DNA of 39,792 nucleotides from an uncultured Eubacteriales bacterium (GCA_948468985.1 CAOKKG010000006.1:1-39792), one strand, 5' to 3'. Positions 1-7,312 are shown, numbered from the stretch's first letter. The notes: generated by a model not told the origin, from the letters alone. Numbers and translations: made by a program.

Positions 1-2
1 AG

Positions 3-119
3 GAGGCTGTGCACGCCATCGACCCGCAGTGCTTTATGGTCGTAAGCCCGGTTTCGCAGGTCTCGGGGCGCGGGTTCTCGCTGGCCAAGCGGCCGGAGGA
101 CAGCAACGAGCAGGGCTGA
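3..119 (+). CDS. YitT-family membrane protein, C-terminal fragment (DUF2179)
   Basis: Only the last 38 residues are inside the window; the reading frame is open to the left edge and ends with TGA. The fragment (EAVHAIDPQCFMVVSP, then VSGRGF) matches the end of the cytosolic DUF2179 domain found at the C-terminus of YitT-type proteins. The same pattern closes the complete YitT gene at 3090-4010 (EAAPDAFIIILESNEVHGEGF). YitT proteins are polytopic membrane proteins of poorly known function. A short polar tail (KRPEDSNEQG) follows the domain. The identification is by pattern and by the neighbouring paralogue; the N-terminal membrane part cannot be seen. Confidence 0.72.
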   Translation, partial: EAVHAIDPQCFMVVSPVSQVSGRGFSLAKRPEDSNEQG

Positions 120-573
120 GGGCGCTGTGCGCCGGAAACCATCGTCCGATAGGGCAAGCATCCTGCGCACAGCTTGCCGCCCCGCTGCCGGACGGAGCGA
201 AAACGCCGCGATGCCGCGCGCGGCAAAAAGACGGCAGGCACGGAATTTTCGCCATCTGCCTCTTCCCCGCTTTGCGTTTGCTCTCCTTGCGGCAAATGGA
301 GTCCTCGCCTCCGCAAATCGCACAACAAGCTGGAATGGTCGATTTCCCTGCCTCGGACAGAGTCCTCGAGCACAGAGAATCCCCCCCCCAAAATCAGCCT
401 TCCACGCATGGGGATTGCAGCGGGATCCCCTTCTGCGGAAAGGATCGGTTGTGGCGTATTGGCGGCAACGCATCCTCTGTCTTGCGGTTCGGGGGCGTAT
501 ATGCGATGGAAAGCCGCCATCCCTCCCACAAGGCAGCCGTTTTGCAGCGAAATTCCTAAAATTGCAAAAATCA
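120..573. other. Intergenic stretch, no gene supported
   Basis: About 450 bases with several open frames on the plus strand, but none has a convincing ribosome binding site or a recognisable protein. A run of nine C lies near 381-389. The stretch sits between the end of the YitT fragment and a bidirectional terminator. I see nothing else in it. Confidence 0.6.
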
Positions 574-611
574 AAAAAACCGCCCGGCGGAAGCCCGTCA
601 GGCGGTTTTTT
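574..611. terminator. Bidirectional intrinsic terminator
   Basis: An 11-bp perfect stem AAAAAACCGCC / GGCGGTTTTTT (574-584 with 601-611) gives a T-tract on both strands. It lies between the plus-strand YitT fragment and the minus-strand operon ending at 754, so it can serve both. Confidence 0.85.
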
Positions 612-753
612 GACGCTTTTTCCATGTGCAAGGCGCGCGGCGCGCGCACGCTTTCCCGCGCAGGGGAGCCGCACGCACCGCAGCATTTGCGGCAGGGATA
701 GGCATGCCGCCTTCCCCCTTTGCGGCAGATGCACTTCGCCGCAGAACTTTCCC

Positions 754-1005
754 TCAGCCCTTGAGGCCGCGGGACTGCCGGTCCATGTCCTCCACAACGA
801 TGTCGAAGATCTCGCCCTGGCTCGCACAGTATTCGAGCACCTTCCACGGCTCGTTGGTGTGGAAGTGGATCTTGATGAGGCTGTCGTCGCCCACGGCCAA
901 CAGGCAGTCGCCGTCGAAGTGCGAAAGGAAGTATTCGCGGATGGCGTCCTCGCTCAGGTCCTTGCCCTCGATCAAAAGCTGCGTATCATAACGGTATTCC
1001 AACAT
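754..1005 (-). CDS. Stand-alone FakA/DAK-type C-terminal domain protein
   Basis: An 83-residue protein resembling the C-terminal domain of fatty-acid kinase subunit FakA: a YDTQLLIEG start, an FDGDCLLAVGDDSLIKIHFHTN core and a VLEYCASQGEIFDIVVEDM end. In full-length FakA this domain follows the DAK2 nucleotide-binding domain; here there is no kinase domain, so it cannot phosphorylate anything by itself. The ATG at 1003-1005 follows AGGAG at 1016-1020. It is the second gene of a minus-strand pair, 16 bp after the membrane protein gene, and ends in front of the bidirectional terminator. Whether it partners a kinase encoded elsewhere is unknown. The family assignment is by motif and fairly secure; the role is not. 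Confidence 0.75.
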   Translation of the reverse strand: MLEYRYDTQLLIEGKDLSEDAIREYFLSHFDGDCLLAVGDDSLIKIHFHTNEPWKVLEYCASQGEIFDIVVEDMDRQSRGLKG

Positions 1006-1021
1006 AGTAAAAAAACTCCTC

Positions 1022-1585
1022 TCACCGGCCGTCCTCACCCCGCAGGTGCAGGCGGTCGTCATTTGCCACAAAAAGCTGCTTCGAGCGGTACAACGCGTAT
1101 AGGAAAAGAATAGCGCACACGAAGTTCGCCAACATGGCCGGAATGGACAGCACCGGCACGATCCAAGGCACGAACAGGCAACTCACCGCACCCACGATGC
1201 TGGAAAGCTGCCACGCCTGCCGGAGCTCCGCCGCCGCAAAACTGCACCCATAGGCGCGTTCCGCGTCCTGCATCCCGCCCACGACCCGCGCGCCCGCCAG
1301 GATGCACAGCACGAATTCCCCGAGCGCCGCCAGGTACACCACCCAACCGAGGTCGGTCGAAACGCCGAACAGGTTTATAAGGTAGAGCACGCCCGTATAG
1401 GCCGCCCCGCCGACGCACAGCGGCTCCAGCCGGGAAAACCGCGCGATCCGCCCCGCGAGGGTGTGCGCGCCCCGCAGCAGCAGGAGGTAGCCCACGAAAT
1501 CGGGGAACAGCCCGATCGTGACCGACCCGAAGGTCAGATTGACATTCAAAAACAGAAAAAGAATTCCCCAAAAGACCTGCTGCAT
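1022..1585 (-). CDS. Hypothetical integral membrane protein
   Basis: A 187-residue, very hydrophobic protein with about five membrane segments: one at the N-terminus (VFWGILFLFLNVNLTFG), one around IGLFPDFVGYLLLLRG, one around VGGAAYTGVLYLINLFG, one around VVYLAALGEFVLCILAG, and a long hydrophobic end (IVPVLSIPAMLANFVCAILF). The LFPDFVGYLL motif recurs in uncharacterised Firmicute membrane proteins, but I cannot assign a function. The start at 1583-1585 was chosen over longer in-frame starts because GGAGAG lies just upstream and a consensus promoter lies beyond it. It is the first gene of the pair with the FakA-C-like protein. Confidence 0.8.
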   Translation of the reverse strand: MQQVFWGILFLFLNVNLTFGSVTIGLFPDFVGYLLLLRGAHTLAGRIARFSRLEPLCVGGAAYTGVLYLINLFGVSTDLGWVVYLAALGEFVLCILAGARVVGGMQDAERAYGCSFAAAELRQAWQLSSIVGAVSCLFVPWIVPVLSIPAMLANFVCAILFLYALYRSKQLFVANDDRLHLRGEDGR

Positions 1586-1649
1586 CAAGCACTCTCCTTC
1601 CCTGCCCGGGCTCTGGCCGCGCACCGCCGGCCGCCCTTTGGACAAGGAT

Positions 1650-1678
1650 AGTATAGCAGTTTTCTGGGAATTTGTAAA
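1650..1678 (-). promoter_or_regulatory. Sigma-A promoter of the 1585-754 operon
   Basis: On the minus strand TTTACA (1673-1678), a 17-bp spacer and TATACT (1650-1655). It lies about 65 bases ahead of the start at 1585. Confidence 0.75.
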
Positions 1679-1792
1679 CGGCCGCGCGGCAGAAACCGGA
1701 CAAGGGGAAACAGGGAGCCGCCGCGCAGGCGGCCAAGTGGTGCGCCCTCGAAAAAGCCGGCCTGCCCCGCCGGACGCTTGCCGCCCTGCGCA

Positions 1793-1821
1793 TTGCGTTC
1801 CGCCGCAAAACATGCTATGCT
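1793..1821 (+). promoter_or_regulatory. Probable promoter of mgsA
   Basis: TTGCGT (1793-1798), a 17-bp spacer and TATGCT (1816-1821), about 30 bases ahead of the mgsA start. Confidence 0.6.
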
Positions 1822-1852
1822 TAAGCTATCCTATCCACGAAAGGAATCCATT

Positions 1853-2326
1853 ATGCAGGACGAGGCATACCTTGTAAAAGTCATCGGCAAGCAAAAGAAC
1901 ATCGCGCTCATCGCGCACGACAACAAAAAGGCGGAGCTTATCGAATGGTGCCGTCAACACAAGGATGTGCTGGCCCGGCACTTTCTGTGCGGCACAGGCA
2001 CGACCGCGCGCATGATCACACAGCAGACCGACCTGCCCGTGCGCGGGTACAACAGCGGCCCCTTGGGCGGCGACCAGCAGATCGGCGCCAAGATCGTCGA
2101 GGGCCGCATCGACATGGTCATCTTCTTTTCCGACCCGCTCACGGCGCAGCCGCACGACCCGGATGTCAAGGCGCTTTTGCGCATCGCGCAGGTCTATGAC
2201 ATCCCGATCGCAAACAACCGCGCGACGGCGGACTTCCTGCTCGCCTCCCGCCTTATGGACAGCGAATACACGCACCGGATCATCAATTTCCACAAGAGCA
2301 TCCGCGACCGCTCCGAGACGCTCTAA
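1853..2326 (+). CDS. mgsA: Methylglyoxal synthase
   Basis: A 157-residue protein, the usual length for the family. It converts dihydroxyacetone phosphate to methylglyoxal plus phosphate in the cytosol, a bypass of lower glycolysis that relieves sugar-phosphate stress. Family motifs are all present: ALIAHDNKKAEL near the N-terminus (phosphate and substrate contacts), GTGTT (phosphate loop), SGPLGGDQQIGA with the catalytic Asp, and SDPLTAQPHDPDV with the conserved His and Asp. The start at 1853 follows AAAGGA at a good distance; an upstream in-frame ATG would place the promoter inside the gene. It is monocistronic and ends 12 bp from the convergent gene at 2339, with no terminator visible between them. 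Confidence 0.95.
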   Translation: MQDEAYLVKVIGKQKNIALIAHDNKKAELIEWCRQHKDVLARHFLCGTGTTARMITQQTDLPVRGYNSGPLGGDQQIGAKIVEGRIDMVIFFSDPLTAQPHDPDVKALLRIAQVYDIPIANNRATADFLLASRLMDSEYTHRIINFHKSIRDRSETL

Positions 2327-2338
2327 GGCCGCGCGCCT

Positions 2339-2662
2339 TTAGTCCGCGTCCGGCTTTCTCTCGCGCCGGGCGGCCCTGACCCCCGCGTCGAACATGCGGT
2401 TCGCGACATATTGGGCGATGTATTCATACTGCCGGCAGATGTATTCCAATTCCGCTTCAAAGCCGCCGTGTTCCAAAATGCGGCGCTTGGTGTGGTAAAT
2501 ATTGTCATAGAACCATTCGCAGGGCCGGCCGTCCTCAAAGGCGTCCTCCAGTCCCTCCGTCCCGGGGACCAGCGCCCGCAGGCGGTACTGCCCCCACAGG
2601 ATGCGGAAGCATTCCTCGCGAAAGGCCTTCAATTCCTCGGACAGTTCGTTTTCCTCCCGCAT
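2339..2662 (-). CDS. Hypothetical small acidic protein
   Basis: A 107-residue soluble protein rich in Glu, Arg and aromatic residues (EELKAFREECFRILWGQYRLRAL at the N-terminus, then CEWFYDNIYHTKRRILEHGG and ELEYICRQYEYIAQYV). Predominantly helical by eye; no signal peptide or membrane segment. The start has an excellent ribosome binding site (GGAAAGGAG, 6 to 7 bases before the ATG). I do not recognise the family. It is convergent with mgsA and stands alone. A CATACT box about 30 bases upstream could be a -10, but I found no good -35. Confidence 0.7.
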   Translation of the reverse strand: MREENELSEELKAFREECFRILWGQYRLRALVPGTEGLEDAFEDGRPCEWFYDNIYHTKRRILEHGGFEAELEYICRQYEYIAQYVANRMFDAGVRAARRERKPDAD

Positions 2663-2955
2663 CGTCGCTCCTTTCCAAACGCCCCCGGATAGTATGCCGC
2701 GTTTTCTCTTCGCTATGCGGCGCGGAGCGTTTTCACCTTCTCATGCTGCATCATACGGCCTTCCAGACGGTTTGTCCATCCTTTTCCGCAAAAATTCGCA
2801 ATTTTTTCGCATTTTGATTGCGTATTTGTAAAAAACTCCCATTTGCTCATTTTTCTATCGAATTTGCATTTCCGCGCGCAATGGGGCGGAAGCTTCCGTT
2901 TTTTGTAAGTTTCCCCCTCTTTCCAGCGAATTTCGCCGCCAGAGGGCGAATTTGC

Positions 2956-2984
2956 TTTACGCGGCGGCGAAAACCTGCTATACT
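2956..2984 (+). promoter_or_regulatory. Promoter of the YitT gene at 3090
   Basis: TTTACG (2956-2961), a 17-bp spacer and TATACT (2979-2984). The 290 bases upstream (2663-2955) hold no gene but contain several copies of GCGAATTT or CGAATTTGC (near 2857, 2928 and 2948), which could be regulator sites. Confidence 0.75.
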
Positions 2985-2992
2985 ATGCATAG

Positions 2993-3042
2993 AAAAGAGC
3001 GAGCCATTGCGATCATATCCGATTTGCATCGGCTCTTTTTTT
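2993..3042 (+). terminator. Terminator-like hairpin in the leader of the YitT gene
   Basis: Transcription should begin near 2991. The RNA can at once fold in two competing registers: AAAAGAGC (2993-3000) with GCTCTTTT (3032-3039), or GAGCC (3001-3005) with GGCTC (3031-3035). A run of seven T follows (3036-3042). The start codon is 48 bases further on, so this could be an attenuator. Confidence 0.5.
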
Positions 3043-3089
3043 ACGCCTTCCGCCCGCGGGCCGGAAAATCTATCTACAGGAGGACCTCT

Positions 3090-4010
3090 ATGAACAAAAA
3101 GCAAACCTTTCGGCAATTCGCGCTGGACACGGCGGTGGAGCTATTGGGCAGTCTGCTATGCGCCATCGGGCTATATAACTTTGCTGTGAGCGCCAACTTC
3201 CCGGTCTCCGGCATTTCCGGCATTACGACCATCCTGTACTCCCTGTTCGGCCTGCCCATCGGCGTCATGACCGTCGTCATCAACATCCCCATCGCGTTTT
3301 TGTGCTACAAGCGCCTTGGTAGGGCCTTCTTTTGGCGGTCGGTGCGCTGCATCCTCATCTTTTCGGTCATGACGGACTATGTCGCGCCGCATCTGCCGGT
3401 ATACACGGGCGACCGCATGCTGTCCGCCATCTGTTCCGCCGCGATCGGCGGTGTGGGCTACGCCCTCATCTATATGCGCGGGTCGTCCACGGGCGGGACA
3501 GATTTTATCACCATCTCCATCAAATCTGCCGCGCCGCATCTGCCGCTTGGAAAGATCTCCTTTGTCATCGACTCCTTGACGGTACTCGCGGGCGGATACA
3601 TCTACCGCGACATCGACGGCATCATCTACGGCCTGCTCATCAGCTTTATGACGGGCATGGTGGTGGACAAGCTCATGTACGGCGTCAACGCAGGCAAGCT
3701 GGCGCTCATCATCACGGAATACGGCGACCGCGTGGCCAAGGTCATCGACACCTGCTCCGGCCGGGGCAGCACGCTTATCGATGTGAAGGGGGCTTTCCAA
3801 TACGATGAAAAGCAGCTCGTGCTGTGCGCGTGCAGCAACAAGCAGATGTTTGAGGTGGAGCGCGCCGTCAAGGAGGCCGCGCCCGACGCGTTCATCATCA
3901 TCCTGGAATCCAACGAGGTGCACGGCGAAGGCTTTGCCATCACGCGCGTGGCCGAAAAACCCAGCCTCCCCCAGGCGGCAGGTGCGGACGCCAGCGAAAA
4001 GAAGGATTGA
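3090..4010 (+). CDS. YitT-family membrane protein (DUF161 + DUF2179)
   Basis: A 306-residue protein with the standard YitT layout: five or six membrane segments (residues about 12-190, with the SANFPVSGISGITTILY motif in the first loop and RGSSTGGTDFITISI in the middle), then a cytosolic DUF2179 domain (about 200-290, ending ILESNEVHGEGFAI) and a polar tail. YitT proteins are thought to be transporters but no substrate is established. The ATG at 3090 follows AGGAGG with 6 bases between; the frame runs further upstream but only through the leader. It is monocistronic, behind its own promoter and leader hairpin and ahead of a strong terminator. It is one of three YitT-type genes in the first 7.2 kb. 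Confidence 0.88.
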   Translation: MNKKQTFRQFALDTAVELLGSLLCAIGLYNFAVSANFPVSGISGITTILYSLFGLPIGVMTVVINIPIAFLCYKRLGRAFFWRSVRCILIFSVMTDYVAPHLPVYTGDRMLSAICSAAIGGVGYALIYMRGSSTGGTDFITISIKSAAPHLPLGKISFVIDSLTVLAGGYIYRDIDGIIYGLLISFMTGMVVDKLMYGVNAGKLALIITEYGDRVAKVIDTCSGRGSTLIDVKGAFQYDEKQLVLCACSNKQMFEVERAVKEAAPDAFIIILESNEVHGEGFAITRVAEKPSLPQAAGADASEKKD

Positions 4011-4111
4011 GGCAGCGGAAAGCGGACCGGGGGGCGCCGGAGGGCGGCGAACCCGCCCGCCCCGGATGTTCGGACAGCCCAAAGCATTTGACCCGGATTG
4101 CCCGCAGAGCG

Positions 4112-4141
4112 AAAAAAGCAGCCCGCAAAGGCTGCTTTTTT
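4112..4141. terminator. Bidirectional intrinsic terminator
   Basis: Stem AGCAGCC (4117-4123) with GGCTGCT (4130-4136), flanked by A6 on the left and T6 on the right. It separates the convergent YitT and E2-like genes. Confidence 0.88.
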
Positions 4142-4206
4142 GCTGCAAAAAATTCCTTTCTTTCATTTGGATGCGTTCCGCCCGGCGAACACGGCGGGCA
4201 ACGGCC

Positions 4207-5622
4207 TCAATCGATGTCCGGCACGATTTTGTTCGGCGCCTTGTCCATCTTTTCCGGGTGCGCGAGCAGCCGGCGGATGTTCTTCAACGCCGAGGCGAAA
4301 TAGAACCCGTCGCAGATGCGTTCGTCCGTCACAAAGGTGTAATCCATGTACTTGCGCGGCACGGGGTTGCCGTCTGCGTCCAGCTCCATCCGCGAATACT
4401 TCGCGCCGAAGGCGCAGAACACCGGCACATTGCCAAAGTCGTAGAGGTGGTGGAAGATGGGCGGGATGCCGAGCGAGCCCATCGAGGTGATGAACAGCGA
4501 CCCGTGGAAGGGGCTCAATTGCGTAATTGCGCGCGGGAGCAGGCCGAAGTAGTCGAGCAGCTTCAAGAACCAGATCGTGCATTTCAAAAACACGCCGGGG
4601 ATGGCGTTAATGAGCTTGGCGAGGTTGTCAAACCCGCTGTCGAGCGGGGTGTTCTTGACTTCCTCGATCTTGGCGTTCAGCTTTTCATACACCTCCCTTG
4701 GGGTGTCCCACGGGGTGAAGACGACCTTGATGACCGTGTCCGGCGAGGTGGCCGTCATCTCCTTCTTGACGGTCAGGTTGACCTCGATGTTCTCGTCGCG
4801 GGCGTAGATCTTCTGGCCGCTCAGGAAACGGTTGATGCCCGGCATCTGCGCGACGGTGCGCACATACGCCGCGAGCAGCACATGCATGAGCCCGAAGCCC
4901 TTTAGCCCTTCGCGCCGCTTTTCACGGATGTATTTTTCGATCTGCGTGATCTCCACCTTATCCGCGATCAGGTTGGACGACCCGTTGCGGTGCACCATGA
5001 TGTAGGGCGAGACATAGGCCATCGGCGTCATCGTGCGCACAAGGCGGCCGTCCGCCCGATCGCCCCAATGCCGCCGGCGGGCGCTTCCCCAATATTGCCG
5101 TATGCAGAGCGCCGCCAAAAACAGCCCGCCCAGCATGCCGAGCGCGGACAACTCGCCCGCGCAGCGCCGCCAGAGCGGAAAGCCCTGCCAGTGCCGCACG
5201 AGCAGCGTCGCCACATACGCGACGGGTAGCGCAAACAGCGGGAGCAGCAGAAACTGCGTGTGGATGCGCCCCTGCATGGTCTGCGTATACACCATGACGA
5301 GCAGCAGACAGTACAGGCAGCACATCCACGCGAACGCGGGCGGCAGGCTCAGCCCCTGCAAAAAGAAGCCGATCGCGCCCAGCCCCACGGGAAGCGCCGT
5401 CTTATACAGCGCGTCCGGCCCGCAGACGAGCAGCAGCACCGCATACAGCACTGCCGAAGCCGCGGGCAGCACAGCCTGCCAGAACCAGACAGACGCAGCC
5501 ACCCCCGGCTTGTCCCAAAAGAAGACGATGCGCAGCCCTGCCGCGAGGACGAGCAGAAATCCCGCAATCCACGCGAAGGGGTTGGTGCGCTTGACATAAT
5601 ACGAAGATAATTCCTTTTTCAT
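4207..5622 (-). CDS. Membrane-anchored E2/CAT-fold acyltransferase-like protein
   Basis: A 471-residue protein in two parts. Residues 1 to about 185 carry roughly six membrane segments ending in a basic stretch (SARRRHWGDRADGR). Residues about 190-460 resemble the catalytic domain of 2-oxoacid dehydrogenase E2 subunits and chloramphenicol acetyltransferase: GLMHVLLAAYVRTVAQMPG, INRFLSGQ, FHGSLFITSMGSLGIPP, and DERICDG near residue 433, where E2 and CAT enzymes have DHRxxDG or HHxxxDG. The catalytic His is therefore Glu. The same DERICDG variant occurs, as I recall, in soluble clostridial relatives of unknown function, so it is probably a family trait. The acyl donor and acceptor are unknown. 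The ATG at 5620-5622 has only AGGAC close upstream, and the promoter lies almost directly against it. Confidence 0.75.
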   Translation of the reverse strand: MKKELSSYYVKRTNPFAWIAGFLLVLAAGLRIVFFWDKPGVAASVWFWQAVLPAASAVLYAVLLLVCGPDALYKTALPVGLGAIGFFLQGLSLPPAFAWMCCLYCLLLVMVYTQTMQGRIHTQFLLLPLFALPVAYVATLLVRHWQGFPLWRRCAGELSALGMLGGLFLAALCIRQYWGSARRRHWGDRADGRLVRTMTPMAYVSPYIMVHRNGSSNLIADKVEITQIEKYIREKRREGLKGFGLMHVLLAAYVRTVAQMPGINRFLSGQKIYARDENIEVNLTVKKEMTATSPDTVIKVVFTPWDTPREVYEKLNAKIEEVKNTPLDSGFDNLAKLINAIPGVFLKCTIWFLKLLDYFGLLPRAITQLSPFHGSLFITSMGSLGIPPIFHHLYDFGNVPVFCAFGAKYSRMELDADGNPVPRKYMDYTFVTDERICDGFYFASALKNIRRLLAHPEKMDKAPNKIVPDID

Positions 5623-5631
5623 AATGTCCTT

Positions 5632-5660
5632 AGCATAGCATGTTTTGCCGGGGCTTTCAA
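5632..5660 (-). promoter_or_regulatory. Promoter of the E2-like gene, almost leaderless
   Basis: On the minus strand TTGAAA (5655-5660), a 17-bp spacer and TATGCT (5632-5637). Transcription should start near 5624-5626, only a few bases before the ATG at 5622. Confidence 0.7.
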
Positions 5661-5908
5661 GGGAGAGCGCAGCTGCCCGGCCACGGCTTTGCACCGGCGG
5701 GGAGCAAGCTCTATTTCGGGTTCCAATTTTCAAGGCCCTCCCCGGCCACAGCCTCTGCCTTCCTACCCTCCATGCCGGCCCGCCATTTTTGCGATGCGGC
5801 CGCGCGATATGCCCGCCGCGCCGCGTTTTTTTATGCTCTTCTTGCCGGGAAAGGTCGCCGGGCAATTTTCGGGGCAGTTCCCCCCAAGCACGCCCCGGCC
5901 GGCCCCCC

Positions 5909-5937
5909 TTGACAAGAGTCCGAATCCGTACTATACT
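5909..5937 (+). promoter_or_regulatory. Consensus promoter of the MarR-YitT operon
   Basis: TTGACA (5909-5914), a 17-bp spacer and TATACT (5932-5937), the best match to the sigma-A consensus in this region. Such a strong promoter next to a MarR gene suggests that it is normally repressed. Confidence 0.88.
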
Positions 5938-5958
5938 TGCATTATACGAATTCGTACT
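5921..5958 (+). promoter_or_regulatory. Two putative MarR operator sites
   Basis: CGAATCCGTACT (5921-5932) and CGAATTCGTACT (5947-5958) match in 11 of 12 bases and lie 26 bp apart. The second is the core of a perfect 12-bp palindrome TACGAATTCGTA (5945-5956). One sits in the promoter spacer, the other over the expected transcription start, as for autorepression by the MarR protein encoded just downstream. Confidence 0.65.
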
Positions 5959-5973
5959 TTGGAGGAAACTGCC

Positions 5974-6423
5974 TTGCCAGACCCGCGCCCGCTCATCCGC
6001 CGCCTTAGCATCGCAATCAACCTGATCGACGGCGACTACACCCGCACCGCCCGCCGCTTGGGCCTCAAAGAAAACGAGCTTTCGCTGTTCTATGCGCTGG
6101 ACGACGGCGCGCCGCACAGCCAAGCCGAGATCAGCCGCCATTGGCTCATCCCCAAGACGACGCTCAACACGATCGTGGGCGATTGCGTGGCGCGCGGGCT
6201 CATCCGCCTCGAGGGCGGCCGGGAAAAGTACATCCGCCTGACCGAGGCGGGGGCGGCCTTCGCGCGCCGGGCGCTGGATGCGGTGTACGCGCTGGAGGAC
6301 GCGGCGTTTGCACGCACGCTTTCCCGCTTTTCGCCGGAATTTGTCGCGGCGCTTGCCGACTTTGCGCAGGAGCTGAACGCCGAGACGGCGCGGTTTCTCA
6401 AGGAGCCTCCTCAAAAACCTTAA
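5974..6423 (+). CDS. MarR-family transcriptional regulator
   Basis: A 149-residue winged-helix regulator. The DNA-binding part is visible in ELSLFYALDDGAPHSQAEI, then SRHWLIPKTTLNTIVGDCVA (recognition helix region) and GLIRLEGGREKYIRLTEAG (wing), with flanking helices for dimerisation. I chose the TTG at 5974 because GGAGG stands 8 bases before it and no ATG lies suitably; a longer upstream frame would run through the promoter. MarR proteins usually repress their own operon and release DNA on binding a small ligand. The gene is first in an operon with the YitT-type gene at 6459 (35 bp gap), and two operator-like repeats cover its promoter. The ligand is unknown. Confidence 0.85.
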   Translation: MPDPRPLIRRLSIAINLIDGDYTRTARRLGLKENELSLFYALDDGAPHSQAEISRHWLIPKTTLNTIVGDCVARGLIRLEGGREKYIRLTEAGAAFARRALDAVYALEDAAFARTLSRFSPEFVAALADFAQELNAETARFLKEPPQKP

Positions 6424-6458
6424 TGCCGCTTGCGGCAAATACGGATAAGGAGTTTTTT

Positions 6459-7169
6459 ATGTTTTCGCACTTACGCAAGGGATTGCGTAGCCTTTTTTTT
6501 GACATTCGACTTTCCAACTGTCTCGTCTCGTTCTTCGCCAGCGCCTTTCTGGCCTTCGGGCTGTATCAGGTGCATGCCGTCTCGCAGGTGACGGAGGGCG
6601 GGGTGCTGGGCATGATGCTCCTGTTGGAGCACTGGACCGGCCTGTCGCCCTCGGTTTCCGGCCTTGTGATGGACGCAGCCTGCTACGCGCTCGGGTGGCG
6701 GCTGCTCGGGCGGAGCTTCCTCGTCTATTCCGGCATTTCCTCCCTCGGGTTTTCGGCGGCGTATCGCGTGCTTGAATGCTTTCCGCGGCTGTGGCCGGGG
6801 CTTTCCAATATGCCGCTGTTGGCGTCGGTACTCGGCGCAATCTTTGTCGGGCTGGGCGCGGGGCTGTGTGTGCGCGCCGGCGGCGCGACGGGCGGGGACG
6901 ACGCGCTCGCGATGAGCCTTTCGCGCCTCACGCGGCAGCCCATCGAACGCATCTATCTGGCAAGCGACCTCATCGTGCTGGCGCTGTCGGCGAGCTACAT
7001 CCCGCTAAAGCGGCTCGGATATTCGCTTTTGACGGTGCTGCTCTCGGGGCAGCTCATTGGGCTTGTGCAGCGCGCTCCGCTGCCCTTCCTGCCCACGGCG
7101 GAAGGCTCGCGGGCAAAGGAGGCCTTCGTAGAGGAGCGAACGGAAGCGGCCGTGCGCGCGGAGAAGTGA
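6459..7169 (+). CDS. YitT-type membrane protein without DUF2179
   Basis: A 236-residue polytopic membrane protein with the YitT/DUF161 pattern: LVSFFASAFLAFGLYQVHAV, TEGGVLGMMLLLEHWTGLSP, and VRAGGATGGDDALAMSLSRL, which matches the RGSSTGGTDFITISI segment of the paralogue at 3090. It stops after the membrane part with a short charged tail, so the cytosolic DUF2179 domain is missing. AAGGAG lies 6 bases before the ATG. It is the second gene of the MarR operon, so its dose is probably controlled by that regulator. A MarR-regulated membrane protein of this sort may export or import the regulator's ligand, but this is inference. Near the stop codon the 15-mer GAACGGAAGCGGCCG occurs twice. Confidence 0.82.
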   Translation: MFSHLRKGLRSLFFDIRLSNCLVSFFASAFLAFGLYQVHAVSQVTEGGVLGMMLLLEHWTGLSPSVSGLVMDAACYALGWRLLGRSFLVYSGISSLGFSAAYRVLECFPRLWPGLSNMPLLASVLGAIFVGLGAGLCVRAGGATGGDDALAMSLSRLTRQPIERIYLASDLIVLALSASYIPLKRLGYSLLTVLLSGQLIGLVQRAPLPFLPTAEGSRAKEAFVEERTEAAVRAEK

Positions 7170-7218
7170 ACGGAAGCGGCCGCGTCTTACTCCTTCCTGC
7201 CAAGCGCCATATACAGAA

Positions 7219-7260
7219 TATACAAAAAAAGGAAGCCAAGTAGGGCTTCCTTTTTTGTAT
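7219..7260. terminator. Bidirectional intrinsic terminator
   Basis: GGAAGCC (7231-7237) pairs with GGCTTCC (7244-7250), and the flanking ATACAAAAAA / TTTTTTGTAT extend the stem to about 17 bp with one bulged A. It ends both the MarR-YitT operon and the minus-strand operon. Confidence 0.9.
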
Positions 7261-7312
7261 GGATGCGCGCTATGCGGCATCCCTTCCGCAGCGGCAACGC
7301 CGATCGCGCCCC

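Noticed and set aside
4098..4905. Plus-strand frames over the E2-like gene
   Set aside because: They are shadows of the minus-strand gene, whose translation shows a clear fold pattern.
5689..5973. An N-terminal extension of the MarR protein
   Set aside because: It would run through a consensus promoter and operators; the TTG at 5974 with GGAGG fits the family length.
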